Below are positions 34,001 through 42,926 of a stretch of 64,000 nucleotides of DNA, in pieces (the stretch's first letter is position 1; the number at the start of each line of letters is the position of its first letter). Position numbers and translations under genes: made by a program. A model generated the notes under the pieces. That model made no database searches, was not told the origin of the DNA, and worked only from the letters and a program-made list of their open reading frames with translations. Source of the DNA: an uncultured Eubacterium sp. (lineage in GTDB: Bacteria; Bacillota; Clostridia; Oscillospirales; Acutalibacteraceae). The DNA is taken from positions 6,615 through 70,614 of the forward strand of contig NZ_CAKSZA010000008.1 of the NCBI RefSeq assembly GCF_934525195.1, given 5' to 3'.

Positions 34001-34655
34001 TGTATTCAAGGAACTTCTGTGCTTTTTCGCTCTGCTTTTTAAGAGGACCAACACGGCTTTCCAGTTCGCCTAAAATATCAAGAAGTCTAACAAGATTTTC
34101 CTGCGCCTGGTCAAGTCTACGTTCCGCATCTTTTCTCTTATGACGGAAACGAGAAATACCTGCCGCTTCTTCGAACAGTTCTCGTCTGTCCTCGTTTTTG
34201 GCAGAAATGATAGAGTCGATTTTGCCCTGACCCACCATTGAATATCCGTCCGAACCGAGACCCGTGTCCATAAACAGCTCGTGAATGTCTTTTCTTCTTA
34301 CGCTTTCGCCGTCAATCTTATATTCACTTTCGCCCGAACGATAGTATCTACGGGTTACGGTGACAATTTCGCCGTGGTCTTTGAGTGTTCCGTCAGAATT
34401 GTCGAGAGTGAGCATAACCTGTGCAAAGCCGAGAGCCTTACGCTTTGATGTTCCGCCAAAAATAACATCTTCCATTTTTGAACCACGAAGCGATTTTGTG
34501 CTCGTTTCGCCGAGAACCCATCTCACCGCATCGGAAATATTACTTTTGCCCGAACCGTTAGGTCCGACAACAGCGGTAATACCCTTGCCGAAATTTAATT
34601 CTGTTTTGTCAGGGAACGATTTGAATCCCTGCATTTCAAGTGATCGTAGTAACAT
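31083..34655 (-). CDS. smc: Chromosome partition protein SMC
   Basis: The ATPase that organises and segregates the chromosome. The 1190 residues show the N-terminal head with Walker A GPNGSGKSN (about 32-40), a long coiled coil, a Gly-containing hinge near 510-670 (VHGTLSQLITVDNENSTAIEIALG), a second coiled coil, and the C-terminal head with LFSGGEKSLAAMAL (signature) and CIYDEVEAALDD (Walker B). Length is typical. It follows the radical SAM gene by five bases. Confidence 0.97.
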   Translation of the reverse strand: MLLRSLEMQGFKSFPDKTELNFGKGITAVVGPNGSGKSNISDAVRWVLGETSTKSLRGSKMEDVIFGGTSKRKALGFAQVMLTLDNSDGTLKDHGEIVTVTRRYYRSGESEYKIDGESVRRKDIHELFMDTGLGSDGYSMVGQGKIDSIISAKNEDRRELFEEAAGISRFRHKRKDAERRLDQAQENLVRLLDILGELESRVGPLKKQSEKAQKFLEYSEEKKTLEIGVWLNKINRFTVELREQEHKIDAVKASYEISENDLADIEKELEEVAEKVTSINLAIEQSRLGASGYEEEALRKDGEISVLNATLEHNNETIERLTADITDADGTGATIDEQIEAKNKTIAENEKLIADKKAELESVANELSKVQNENMEISDKTVELNQMLTALTIKLSDSKVKMSQATSSIEEINSRKDTIASQIEATQKDIDYTQSQADESNKNLEFLKERIDEYENSLGGYQMKVDAKKQKAEKIKQEAERLARQMAEKSDRARVLEDLEKNMEGFSGAVKAVLKQSQSKALPGVHGTLSQLITVDNENSTAIEIALGAAMQNVVVSTESDAKRAINYLKQNNVGRATFLPISAIKPRYMEEKNLDDNFGFVDVASNLVECDEQYRDIVENLLGRVMVVEDIDCAIAISKRYKNRYKIVTLDGQVMNPGGSMSGGSKGKGSGVLSRANLIEELKAEAQKIGDELKEVQAELKKAVEDANLAAADLQGADADLRNAKEEYIRAEGDAKLISDKLQSFINQRDTMCREQENSEGRILLFNQAVENAKQEAVEIEKQMADTEAELNNVSTGAKELSSKRDEIREKTEQINLDLVTLTKDSEAARLSVEELELRKSTQSDRVKNITDEINEIKAKNENLLLSINDVKAQADELRRKASESNDAVTQKIGDRNELEKRSNELRAKEKATLTDKEKLSGDIVRLEERKANMKKEYDELGDMLFEQYELTKPEAQALGIVIDDMAEAKKRLHEIKVAIRGLGSINVGAIEEYKEVSERYNFLKEQTDDIEQSKKELAKIIDDLTSSMSEKFMTQFNKINTEFKTCFADFFGGGNGEIILEDPDNCLESAIEIKIQPPGKSVQNINLFSGGEKSLAAMALLFSVLKVQPSPFCIYDEVEAALDDVNVERFAKYMRRMTDKTQFISITHRRGTMEEADVLYGVTMQEKGVSKLLELQSAELAQQMGLEA

Positions 34656-34660
34656 ATCTT

Positions 34661-35638
34661 TTACCGTCTTATAATCTTTAAATCGTCCTTTGCAACCTTG
34701 TCGGTTACAGTAACCTTTATGTTATATCCCTCTTCCATAAGGAAGTATATATTGCGTTTTTGCTGACCCTTTAGTTGAGATACCGAGCGTGGATTGACCA
34801 TAATCTCGTAATCTCCGGGTCTTAATTTAAGTATCTTATTGAGCATAAATCTGCTCTTGACTATCTCGCCGAACGACTCGTGATAAGCACCTGCCACGGC
34901 ATTTTTCTTTATGTCGTTTGAAGCGTGAAGTCCAAGTCTTATAATCTTTATCCCTGCTTCTTCAAACATAGGAACAAGCTTTGTGCAAAGATTTGCCGCA
35001 TCGTCAACTGTTTGCGGATTAAACACCTCGTCCTCATAAAGTTGTGCAAGCATTGTGCCCTTTAGCACAACAGTCGGATAAATTCTGACTGTTGCCGGCT
35101 GAAGCGCAATAATTTTCTTTGCGGTTTCTATTGCCTTTTCGTCCGTATCAAGATAAAGCCCCGTCATCATTTGAAGTCCAAGTTCAAAACCATAGGACTT
35201 GATGAGATTTGAAGCATTGACAACATCCTGCGCCGTGTGTCCACGAAGATTTGCCTTGAGCACCTCGTCATCCATACTTTGAGCACCGAGTTCTATTGAA
35301 GTCACTCCGTATTCTTTTAAAACAGTGAGCACCTCGTCATCAATAAAATCAGGTCGTGTGCTGATTCGGATTCCGTTCACCCTTCCGTCCTCAACATAAG
35401 GATAAGCGGATTTCAAAAGCGTGAGCATATAATCTCGGTCAATCGCAGTGAACGAACCGCCGAAAAATGCAATTTCGTATTCGTAGCCTTTTTTCTTCAA
35501 TGCAATTTCAACCGCTTCTCTCACATCATCGGCTGTCGGTTGCTTGACATTGCCCGTGATTGTTTTTTGATTGCAAAACGAACATTGTTGCGGACATCCG
35601 AGATGCGGAATAAAAATGCTGATATTTCCTTTTTTCAT
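34661..35638 (-). CDS. Radical SAM protein, Elp3-like
   Basis: A 325-residue radical SAM enzyme with the cluster motif CPQQCSFC (Cys15, Cys19, Cys22) after a short N-terminus, then FFGGSFTAI, GIRISTRPDFID and VTSIELGAQSMDD, as in the Elp3/MiaB-like superfamily and in oxygen-independent coproporphyrinogen-like proteins. No acetyltransferase domain follows, so it is not a full Elp3. Such proteins commonly sit between rnc and smc in Clostridia; the substrate is unknown. It overlaps rnc by four bases. Confidence 0.85.
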   Translation of the reverse strand: MKKGNISIFIPHLGCPQQCSFCNQKTITGNVKQPTADDVREAVEIALKKKGYEYEIAFFGGSFTAIDRDYMLTLLKSAYPYVEDGRVNGIRISTRPDFIDDEVLTVLKEYGVTSIELGAQSMDDEVLKANLRGHTAQDVVNASNLIKSYGFELGLQMMTGLYLDTDEKAIETAKKIIALQPATVRIYPTVVLKGTMLAQLYEDEVFNPQTVDDAANLCTKLVPMFEEAGIKIIRLGLHASNDIKKNAVAGAYHESFGEIVKSRFMLNKILKLRPGDYEIMVNPRSVSQLKGQQKRNIYFLMEEGYNIKVTVTDKVAKDDLKIIRR

Positions 35639-36312
35639 ATAATTCCCATCAACGAAAGTGCTTCTTTCGCCGCCTCCTGCTCCGCCTGCTTTTTGCTTCT
35701 GCCGACACCTCTGCCGACAACATTTGAATTGAGGTGAACCTCCGCTTCAAATACTTTGTCGTGGTCAGGACCTTTTTCGCCGACAATAACATAGTTGAGG
35801 GTTTCGTCTTTGTTCTGCTGAATAACCTCCTGCAAGGTGGTTTTGTAATCCTTGAACAAAATGTGATGAGTGCTTACATCTCTTGCAAGGAAGTGAAGAA
35901 TGTGCTTTTTAGCAGGTTCCATACCACCATCAAGATAAATTGCGGCAATGAGCGCCTCGAAGGCATCCTCAAGATTTGAATCCCTGTCCTTGCCACCCAT
36001 TTTTTCCTCGCCTCTGCCCAAAAGCAAATAATCACCGAGGTTAATCTCTCTTGCAAAATTTGAAAGTGACTGGGTGCAAACAAGGGATGAACGAAGTTTT
36101 GACAACTCGCCCTCTGCCATGTCCGGAAATTTATGATACAAATACTCTGCCGACACAACGCTCAAAACAGCGTCGCCCAAAAACTCCATTCGCTCATTAT
36201 TAAATTTCTTTTGATTATCGTTTGCATATGAGGAGTGAGTAAGCGCTTCCTCAAGATAAATCTTTTTCTTAAAGGTGTAGCCTATTTTTTCTTCTAAAGT
36301 TGAAATATCCAT
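35635..36312 (-). CDS. rnc: Ribonuclease III
   Basis: Cuts double-stranded RNA, including rRNA precursors. The 225 residues have the RNase III catalytic signature NNERMEFLGDAVL (about 38-50), the second acidic site in DAFEALIAAIYLDGG, and a dsRNA-binding domain at about 158-225 with GVGRSKKQAEQEAAKEAL. It starts one base after the plsX stop; the acpP gene often found between plsX and rnc is absent. Confidence 0.96.
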   Translation of the reverse strand: MDISTLEEKIGYTFKKKIYLEEALTHSSYANDNQKKFNNERMEFLGDAVLSVVSAEYLYHKFPDMAEGELSKLRSSLVCTQSLSNFAREINLGDYLLLGRGEEKMGGKDRDSNLEDAFEALIAAIYLDGGMEPAKKHILHFLARDVSTHHILFKDYKTTLQEVIQQNKDETLNYVIVGEKGPDHDKVFEAEVHLNSNVVGRGVGRSKKQAEQEAAKEALSLMGII

Positions 36313-36313
36313 T

Positions 36314-37309
36314 TTACTCTTCGCTTTGTAATTCTTTTTCTATTTTTTCTATCAAATCGGTTTGAACAAACTTAACCGCTTGCTTGATTGCATTTTTAAA
36401 ACAACGAGCGTCTGCCGAGCCATGAGCCTTGATAACAGGCTTTTTAACTCCGAGCATAACAGCTCCGCCGTATTCTTTGTAGTCAAACTGTGCTTTCATA
36501 TCATTTATGCCCGAACGAACGCCGAGATACGAAAGTTTGCTAAATGTATTTTTATAAAAAGCGTTTTTAATACCCTGCATAAGAGCCTTTGCAACGCCCT
36601 CATAAGTTTTGAGAATTAAGTTACCCGTAAAGCCGTCCGCAACAACAACATCTGCATCACCGAACGGAATCTGTCTGCCCTCGATGTTGCCGATAAAATT
36701 ATACGGTGCAGACTTCATCAAATTGTACGCTTCTTTTACGATCGGTGTTCCCTTGGTTTCCTCCGTGCCGTTGTTTGCAAGTGCCACGGTAGGATTTGGA
36801 ACGCCGAAAATATTTTGCATATATATTGAGCCTAAAAGCCCAAATTGATAAAGATATTCGCTTTTGCATTCTGCGTTTGCACCGCAGTCCATAAGCACAA
36901 ACGGTTTGCTTGTGCTCGGCATAACCGAAGCAATTGCAGGTCGCTTGACGCCCTTAATTCGCTTTGTTATAAGAGTTGCACCAACTGTGATTGCACCTGT
37001 GTTGCCTGCGCTGACAAATGCGTCGCCCTCACCGTCATTGAGGAGTTTGAAACCGACAGCCATTGAACTGTCAGGTTTGCCACGGAGCACAACCTTTGCA
37101 TCATCACAGTTGTCAATAACCTGCGTGCAGTTGATTACTTTCGTGTTTTTCAATGCAATATTGTTTTCCTTAATGCAAGAATTGATTGCATTTTCATCAC
37201 CGAGAAGAATAGCCTCATCAATGCCAAACTCATCCACCGCAAGCATCGTGCCTTTGATTATTTCAAGCGGAGCATTATCTCCGCCCATTGCGTCAACTAT
37301 AATTTTCAT
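36314..37309 (-). CDS. plsX: Phosphate acyltransferase PlsX
   Basis: Makes acyl-phosphate from acyl-ACP for phospholipid synthesis. The 331 residues start with the family hallmark MKIIVDAMGGDNAP and contain GNTGAI, MDCGANAEC and FGDADVVVADGFTGN. It overlaps trmFO by four bases. fapR and fabD are not near. Confidence 0.96.
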   Translation of the reverse strand: MKIIVDAMGGDNAPLEIIKGTMLAVDEFGIDEAILLGDENAINSCIKENNIALKNTKVINCTQVIDNCDDAKVVLRGKPDSSMAVGFKLLNDGEGDAFVSAGNTGAITVGATLITKRIKGVKRPAIASVMPSTSKPFVLMDCGANAECKSEYLYQFGLLGSIYMQNIFGVPNPTVALANNGTEETKGTPIVKEAYNLMKSAPYNFIGNIEGRQIPFGDADVVVADGFTGNLILKTYEGVAKALMQGIKNAFYKNTFSKLSYLGVRSGINDMKAQFDYKEYGGAVMLGVKKPVIKAHGSADARCFKNAIKQAVKFVQTDLIEKIEKELQSEE

Positions 37310-38586
37310 AATTGCTCCAAAGCTCTGTTTGCAAGAGCCATATATCTTTCTCTCTTATCTCTGATTTTCGGCTCAATCGGAGGCAAAACACCGAAGTTTG
37401 CACCCATCGGCTGAAAATTCGTTACACTCTCATCGCTTATATACTGCGAAAGAGCACCAATCATATTGTATTCCGATAAAACAAGCGGTTCTTCGCCCTC
37501 TGCTCGTCTTACGGCATTTATGCCTGCCATAATTCCCGAAGCTGCAGATTCCATATATCCCTCAACGCCCGTGATTTGACCTGCAAAAAATATGTTTGGA
37601 TTGCTTCTCAAACTAAAATCGGCATTCAATAACTTTGGCGAATTAAGAAACGAATTTCTGTGCATTACGCCGTATCTGACAAACTCCGCATTTTCAAGTC
37701 CCGGAATCATAGAGAACACTCTCTTTTGCTCACCGAACTTCAAATTGGTTTGAAAACCGACAAGGTTGAACATTGTGCCCTTGCTGTTTTCTCTGCGAAG
37801 TTGAACGCACGCCCACGGTCTATGCCCTGTGTTCGGGTCAACAAGTCCGACCGGTTTCATAGGGCCGAATCGAGGAGCGTCAAGTCCTCTTTTTGCAAGT
37901 TTTTCAATCGGCATACAACCCTCGTACACATCAAAATCGTGCACAACTGCACCCTCGGCATTGACAAGTTCATCAATAAACGCTTCGTATTCTGCCTTGT
38001 TGAACGGACAGTTGATATAGTCGTCATCTCCGCCTCTGTCATATCTTGAAGCACCGAACGCCTTTTGCATATCAACGCTGTCTGCCATAACAATCGGAGC
38101 GGCGGCATCATAAAACGACAAATAATCTCCGCACAAATTTTGGATTGCTTCGCCGAGTTTGCCCTCGGTGAGAGGTCCTGTTGCGATAATCAGGATTTCG
38201 TCATCATCAAGTGAAATTTCCTCAACAAGTTTATTTTCAACCGTGATGTTCGGATGCGAATTAATCATATCCGTTATGGTTTGAGAAAACTCATTTCTGT
38301 CAACCGCAAGAGCACCGCCCGCAGGCACCGCACAATTCCTTGCAACAGGAACAGTGAGTGAGCCGAGTCGAGCCATTTCCTCTTTGAGCAAACCTGCTGC
38401 GCTGTCAATTCTTGATGCCTTGAGTGAATTTGAACAAACAAGCTCTGCAAAATTTTTATTTTTATGTGCCGGTGAGAACTTTTCAGGCTTCATTTCAAGC
38501 AGAGTGATTTCGTAGCCCGCTTCGGCTATTTGCCACGCCGACTCGCAGCCTGCAAGTCCGGCACCGATAACTGTAAATTTTTTCAT
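37306..38586 (-). CDS. trmFO: tRNA (uracil-5-)-methyltransferase TrmFO
   Basis: Folate- and FAD-dependent enzyme that makes T54 in tRNA in many Gram-positives. The 426 residues have the N-terminal FAD site VIGAGLAGCESAWQIAE, the motif FAELVCSNSLKA with the catalytic-region Cys, and GQITGVEGYMESAASGIMAG. A GTG two codons upstream is a possible alternative start; ATG at 38586 was taken. The start overlaps or abuts the topA end, so the two are coupled. Confidence 0.95.
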   Translation of the reverse strand: MKKFTVIGAGLAGCESAWQIAEAGYEITLLEMKPEKFSPAHKNKNFAELVCSNSLKASRIDSAAGLLKEEMARLGSLTVPVARNCAVPAGGALAVDRNEFSQTITDMINSHPNITVENKLVEEISLDDDEILIIATGPLTEGKLGEAIQNLCGDYLSFYDAAAPIVMADSVDMQKAFGASRYDRGGDDDYINCPFNKAEYEAFIDELVNAEGAVVHDFDVYEGCMPIEKLAKRGLDAPRFGPMKPVGLVDPNTGHRPWACVQLRRENSKGTMFNLVGFQTNLKFGEQKRVFSMIPGLENAEFVRYGVMHRNSFLNSPKLLNADFSLRSNPNIFFAGQITGVEGYMESAASGIMAGINAVRRAEGEEPLVLSEYNMIGALSQYISDESVTNFQPMGANFGVLPPIEPKIRDKRERYMALANRALEQL

Positions 38587-38588
38587 AA

Positions 38589-40697
38589 TCACTTTTTCTT
38601 TGAGGCAGGCTTTGTGAATCCACAGCCCTCTGTGTCAGGACAATAAAGTACATTGCCTTTTCTTCTGAACAGCGACTTGTTGCACTTTGGACAAACCTCA
38701 TCGGTTGGTACGTCCCAAGTCATAAAGTTGCATTCAGGATAATTTGAACAGCCGTAGAACGGTGTGCCCCTCTTTGTTTTCTTTTCTATAACATCACCGC
38801 CGCAAAGAGGACATTTTGCCTTTGTCTTTGTGATGAGCGGTTTTGCATTTTTACATTCAGGGAAGCCCGGACAAGCAAGGAACTTGCCAAATCTGCCAAC
38901 CTTGACAACCATTTTTCTGCCACACTTTTCGCAGACAACATCGGTTTCTTCTTCCTTGAGTTTAATCTTAACGCCCTGCATATCTTTCTTTGCTTTTTCA
39001 AGCGGTTCAACAAAATCATCATAATAAAGGCGAATCATATCTATATAATCTTTTTCGCCCGAGTCAATTTTATCAAGGTCATCTTCCATCTTTGAGGTGT
39101 ACTTAACATTTACAATGTTTGGTATTCTCTCTTTAAGAAGATTTGTAACCGCTTCGCCGAGTTCGGTAGGAACAAACTGCTTGCCCTCACGAACAACATA
39201 TTCCTTTGATAAAATTGTTGAAGTGATTGTTACATATGTTGACGGACGACCGACGCCGTTTTCTTCAAGTGCCTTTGTAAGAGATGCTTCCGTGTATCTC
39301 GCAGGCGGCTGAGTGAAGTGCTGATTGCCAAGAATACTCTTGAGTTTGAGCACATCGCCCTCTGCAACAGGAGGAAGCGGAGATTCGCTGTCTTTCTTCT
39401 GTGCGTCATCGGTTTTTTCCTCATACAAAGCTGTGAAACCGTCAAACTTAACCGTATATCCGCTTGCTGTGAAAACATAGCCGTTTGCCGTGATTTCAAC
39501 TTTCATGGTTTCTTGCTGGCAAGATGCCATAAGTGAGGCAATGAAGCGTTCCCAAACAAGCTTGTAAATCTTATATTGGTCGGAAGTAAGCGAATCCTTA
39601 ACCGATTCAGGAGTCACACCCGGCATTGACGGACGGATAGCTTCGTGTCCGTCCTGTGCGTTGCCCCTTGTTTTGTAAAATCTCGGAGTTGACGGAAGAT
39701 ACTTTTCACCATAGGTTTGCTTGATAAAATCATTACCCGCATTTCGAGCTTCGTCGGAAATACGAAGGGAGTCGGTTCTCATATATGTGATAAGTCCGAC
39801 TGTACCGAGATCTTTGACATCAACACCCTCGTACAATTCCTGTGCGGCTTTCATAGTTCTTCTTGCTTGGAACGAAAGTCGACGAGAAGCTTCCTGCTGT
39901 AAAGTTGAGGTGATAAACGGAGGTGCAGGGTTCTTCTTTCTTGTACCCTTCTTAACTCCGGTTACAACATATTCGGCATTTTCCAAATCGGCAAGCATTT
40001 TGTCTGCCTCTTTCTTTGACGGAATCTTGTTCTTATCTGTGCCGACCTTGTTGCCCTCTTTATCCTGAACCATGGCAGCCGCAAAGCTCTTTCTTTCGGG
40101 AGGGTTGGTGAATTTTGCATCAATAGTCCAATATTCTTCAGGCTTAAATGCACGGATTTCGTTTTCTCTGTCAACAACAAGGCGGAGAGCAACGCTCTGT
40201 ACACGGCCTGCCGAAAGACCTCTTCTGATTTTTTGGCTTACGAACGGAGAAAGCTTGTAGCCGATAAGACGGTCAAGAATTCTTCTTGCCTGCTGAGCGT
40301 TTACAAGGTCAATATCAATTTGACGAGGATGCTCCATACCGTTTTTTACACCGGTTTTTGTAATTTCATTGAATGTAACTCTGTTCTTGTCATCAAGTTT
40401 CAAACCGAGCAAATTTGCAAGGTGCCAAGAAATTGCCTCTCCCTCACGGTCGGGGTCGGTTGCAAGATAAACACAATCGGCTTTGTGAGCCTTTGTTTTG
40501 AGTTCATCAACAAGAGCCTCTTTGCCTTTGATTACGGCATACTTCGGCTCAAAATTATGTTCGATATCAACACTGAGTCTTGCGGCAGGAAGGTCACGAA
40601 CATGTCCCATTGACGCAATAACCTCATATCCCTTGCCAAGATAACCTTTGATATTCTTAGCCTTGGCAGGTGACTCCACAATTACTAACTTTGACAT
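38589..40697 (-). CDS. topA: DNA topoisomerase I
   Basis: Relaxes negatively supercoiled DNA. The 702 residues have the TOPRIM domain (VIVESPAKAKNI, ATDPDREGEAISWH), the catalytic tyrosine Tyr305 in GLITYMRTDS, and three C-terminal zinc-finger modules at about 580-695 (CEKCGRK...CPGFPEC, CPLCGGD...CSNYPEC, CPKCNKS...CPDTEGC). The end (PASKKK) is basic. It lies downstream of dprA by 25 bases, a common order in Firmicutes. Confidence 0.97.
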   Translation of the reverse strand: MSKLVIVESPAKAKNIKGYLGKGYEVIASMGHVRDLPAARLSVDIEHNFEPKYAVIKGKEALVDELKTKAHKADCVYLATDPDREGEAISWHLANLLGLKLDDKNRVTFNEITKTGVKNGMEHPRQIDIDLVNAQQARRILDRLIGYKLSPFVSQKIRRGLSAGRVQSVALRLVVDRENEIRAFKPEEYWTIDAKFTNPPERKSFAAAMVQDKEGNKVGTDKNKIPSKKEADKMLADLENAEYVVTGVKKGTRKKNPAPPFITSTLQQEASRRLSFQARRTMKAAQELYEGVDVKDLGTVGLITYMRTDSLRISDEARNAGNDFIKQTYGEKYLPSTPRFYKTRGNAQDGHEAIRPSMPGVTPESVKDSLTSDQYKIYKLVWERFIASLMASCQQETMKVEITANGYVFTASGYTVKFDGFTALYEEKTDDAQKKDSESPLPPVAEGDVLKLKSILGNQHFTQPPARYTEASLTKALEENGVGRPSTYVTITSTILSKEYVVREGKQFVPTELGEAVTNLLKERIPNIVNVKYTSKMEDDLDKIDSGEKDYIDMIRLYYDDFVEPLEKAKKDMQGVKIKLKEEETDVVCEKCGRKMVVKVGRFGKFLACPGFPECKNAKPLITKTKAKCPLCGGDVIEKKTKRGTPFYGCSNYPECNFMTWDVPTDEVCPKCNKSLFRRKGNVLYCPDTEGCGFTKPASKKK

Positions 40698-40722
40698 ATA
40701 TCATTTGTCCTTTCGGTTAAAT

Positions 40723-41931
40723 TCAAGATTGTTTTCTTCTGTATCGCTTGCCCATACCGGACTCGCAAAGCCCGTCAAGTTCAAGCATTGTCAGGGCGAC
40801 AAGCACGGAATTAATATCAAGCTTGGCAACATTTGCAATGCTCTCAACATCCTTAAAATCATCGTCCATAGCATCAAACACCGATTTTTCATCACCGACA
40901 AGCTGTCGTGACTGTTCGTCAATCCTTGTTCGGTTTTTGCGATGTTTTTCTATATTTTCAAAGGTGATTTCCTCATCCTGTTCAGGGGTCAAATCACGCT
41001 TTTTGTATTCATCATTCAGCAGTTCGTCAACTGTTGCAAGTTTTGACATATCAAGAGTTGCATACTTCTCCGTGTAGTAAGAAATAACCGACTCCACTTC
41101 AACAACAGGCACAGCACCGTCAGAAATCAATTTGTTAGTTCCGTTGAACCTTTTGTCAAAAATCGAAGCTGCGGTTGCAAACATATCCCTGTTTTGCGAC
41201 ACGGCAAAGTTTGCTGTGATAAGCGAACCGCTTTTTGTCCCCGCTTCGGCAACAAACACACCGTCCGCAAGACCGCTGATAATTCGATTTCTCATCGGAA
41301 AAGTAAATCTGCTTGCAGGAGTAAACGGCGGAAATTCGGAAATGACCGCACCTTTTTCGGTTATTCTACGTCTTAAATCTTCGTTTGAAGCAAGGTAGTT
41401 TGAACCAAGTCCGCAGCCCATAACCGCAACCGTGATTCCTCCGCATTCAAGAGCACCGATATGTGCCGAGGTGTCTATTCCGAGTGCCCCTCCGCTGACT
41501 ATCACGGCGTTGCACCTTGCAAGACCTTTTGAGATAACCCTTGCAACGCTTTTTGCATAATTTGACGGCTTACGAGTGCCGACAACCGCAATGCTTAGCA
41601 TTTTGTCTAAATCGGGCATTTTGCCGTCAATATACAAAACCGCGGGAGGGTCAAATATTTCCTTTAGTTTGTTGGGATAATTTTCATCATCAATCGTAAT
41701 TATATCCCAGCCGTTGCGTTTGCACACTTCAATTACTTCATCCGCTTTTTCAATCGGAGTACATTCCATTGCATCAAGCATTTTGTCCGTCACATTCGGG
41801 CAAACCTTACGCTGAAGATAATTGCTGTTATATAAATTTTCAGCCGAGCCGAAATAATCAAGTATCGGCTTGATCGGTTTGCCTGTGCCTACGGTAAGTT
41901 GAAGCCATATGAGATATCTTGCATTCTTCAT
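40723..41931 (-). CDS. dprA: DNA processing protein DprA
   Basis: Loads RecA on incoming single-stranded DNA in transformation. The 402 residues contain a helical N-terminal part (about 1-90), the Rossmann core with VGTRKPSNYAKSVA, VSGGALGIDTSAHIGAL and MRNRIISGLADGVFVAEAGTKSGSL, and a C-terminal winged-helix-like part (about 345-395). It overlaps the rRNA methyltransferase gene by four bases. No other competence operon is in the window, although dprA is widely kept. Confidence 0.94.
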   Translation of the reverse strand: MKNARYLIWLQLTVGTGKPIKPILDYFGSAENLYNSNYLQRKVCPNVTDKMLDAMECTPIEKADEVIEVCKRNGWDIITIDDENYPNKLKEIFDPPAVLYIDGKMPDLDKMLSIAVVGTRKPSNYAKSVARVISKGLARCNAVIVSGGALGIDTSAHIGALECGGITVAVMGCGLGSNYLASNEDLRRRITEKGAVISEFPPFTPASRFTFPMRNRIISGLADGVFVAEAGTKSGSLITANFAVSQNRDMFATAASIFDKRFNGTNKLISDGAVPVVEVESVISYYTEKYATLDMSKLATVDELLNDEYKKRDLTPEQDEEITFENIEKHRKNRTRIDEQSRQLVGDEKSVFDAMDDDFKDVESIANVAKLDINSVLVALTMLELDGLCESGMGKRYRRKQS

Positions 41932-42701
41932 CTAAGCATCTCCCACATAGTTATTGCGCCGGCAACACCTGCATTGAGGCTTTCCGCCCTGCCGAGCATC
42001 GGTATTGTAATAAGTTCATCGCTTACAGCTTTTATATTTTCCTCAACTCCGTTTGCCTCGTTGCCTATAACCGACACAGCATTGCCGGAAAAATCAATAT
42101 CGGTAATTTTAACAGCAGAGGAACTCGGAACGGTTGAATACACCTTAAAGCCCTGCGCCTTCATATCGATCAGCGTTTTTTCCAAATCAGTGCTGTCAAC
42201 AATATTCATACGAAGAATCGAACCCATTGAAGCCCTGATTGCCTTTGAGTTGAACACATCGCAGCAGTTATATGTAACAATTCCGTCAATACCGAGAGCC
42301 TCGGCGGAACGAATAATCGCTCCGACATTTGCCGGGTCTTGCACATTGTCAAGCGCAACGATTTTGCCATTGTCGATTGCCTGCCCGCCGTCACCCATTT
42401 CAACGGTCAGGAACACACCCTGAGGGGATTTGGTTTCCGACAGTTTTTCCGAAACCTGCGAATTGATGACATAAACTCGCTTTGCCTCTTTTGAAAGTGC
42501 GTCAATCTCGCTCGGATATTTTTCGTATATATCTTCTGTGTAAAACAATGAATCGGGCTTATAAACAGAATTAAGGACATCAAAACATAGCCTTGCCCCC
42601 TCAAGTGCAAAACGACGGTTTTCGTATCTTGCCCTTGAAGAAGTAAAAAGCTTTTTTGTGTCCTTAACGATAATGTTATTTTTGCTTGTGATTTTTTCCA
42701 T
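41928..42701 (-). CDS. SpoU/TrmH-family RNA 2'-O-methyltransferase
   Basis: A 257-residue SPOUT methyltransferase. A substrate-binding L30e-like N-terminus (about 1-95) precedes the SPOUT core with NVQDPANVGAIIRSAEALGIDGIV (motif 1), SMGSILRMNI and the knot region VIGNEANGVEENI and IPMLGRAESLNAGVAGAI. It probably methylates rRNA, but the exact base is not predictable. The second ATG (42701) was chosen since GGAG is six bases upstream. It heads the 15-gene minus-strand run. Confidence 0.88.
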   Translation of the reverse strand: MEKITSKNNIIVKDTKKLFTSSRARYENRRFALEGARLCFDVLNSVYKPDSLFYTEDIYEKYPSEIDALSKEAKRVYVINSQVSEKLSETKSPQGVFLTVEMGDGGQAIDNGKIVALDNVQDPANVGAIIRSAEALGIDGIVTYNCCDVFNSKAIRASMGSILRMNIVDSTDLEKTLIDMKAQGFKVYSTVPSSSAVKITDIDFSGNAVSVIGNEANGVEENIKAVSDELITIPMLGRAESLNAGVAGAITMWEMLR

Positions 42702-42785
42702 ACACATCTCCGTTGCGTGCCAAAAATTTTGCAGTTCTGCATTTTAGTTTAAATAAATCACTCAGATATTATTATATTTTAATAT

Positions 42786-42814
42786 AATATACATTATAAT
42801 AAAAAATTTTTCAA
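42786..42814 (-). promoter_or_regulatory. Possible promoter of the rRNA methyltransferase-to-leuS run
   Basis: Minus-strand -35 TTGAAA (42814-42809), 17-base spacer, -10 TATATT (42791-42786). The surrounding sequence is extremely AT-rich and other -10-like boxes occur, so the exact choice is uncertain. Confidence 0.4.
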
Positions 42815-42863
42815 TAGTTTATTTGAATATTTATCACATATTTTTTATTATTCACTTATTTGG

Positions 42864-42892
42864 TTGACTAAAGCAGACTTTTATTTTATAAT
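42864..42892 (+). promoter_or_regulatory. Promoter of the HprK-like gene
   Basis: -35 TTGACT (42864-42869), 17-base spacer, -10 TATAAT (42887-42892), 34 bases before the ATG. Confidence 0.75.
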
Positions 42893-42926
42893 AGACAATA
42901 GAAAATTATGCAAAGGAACAAATATT

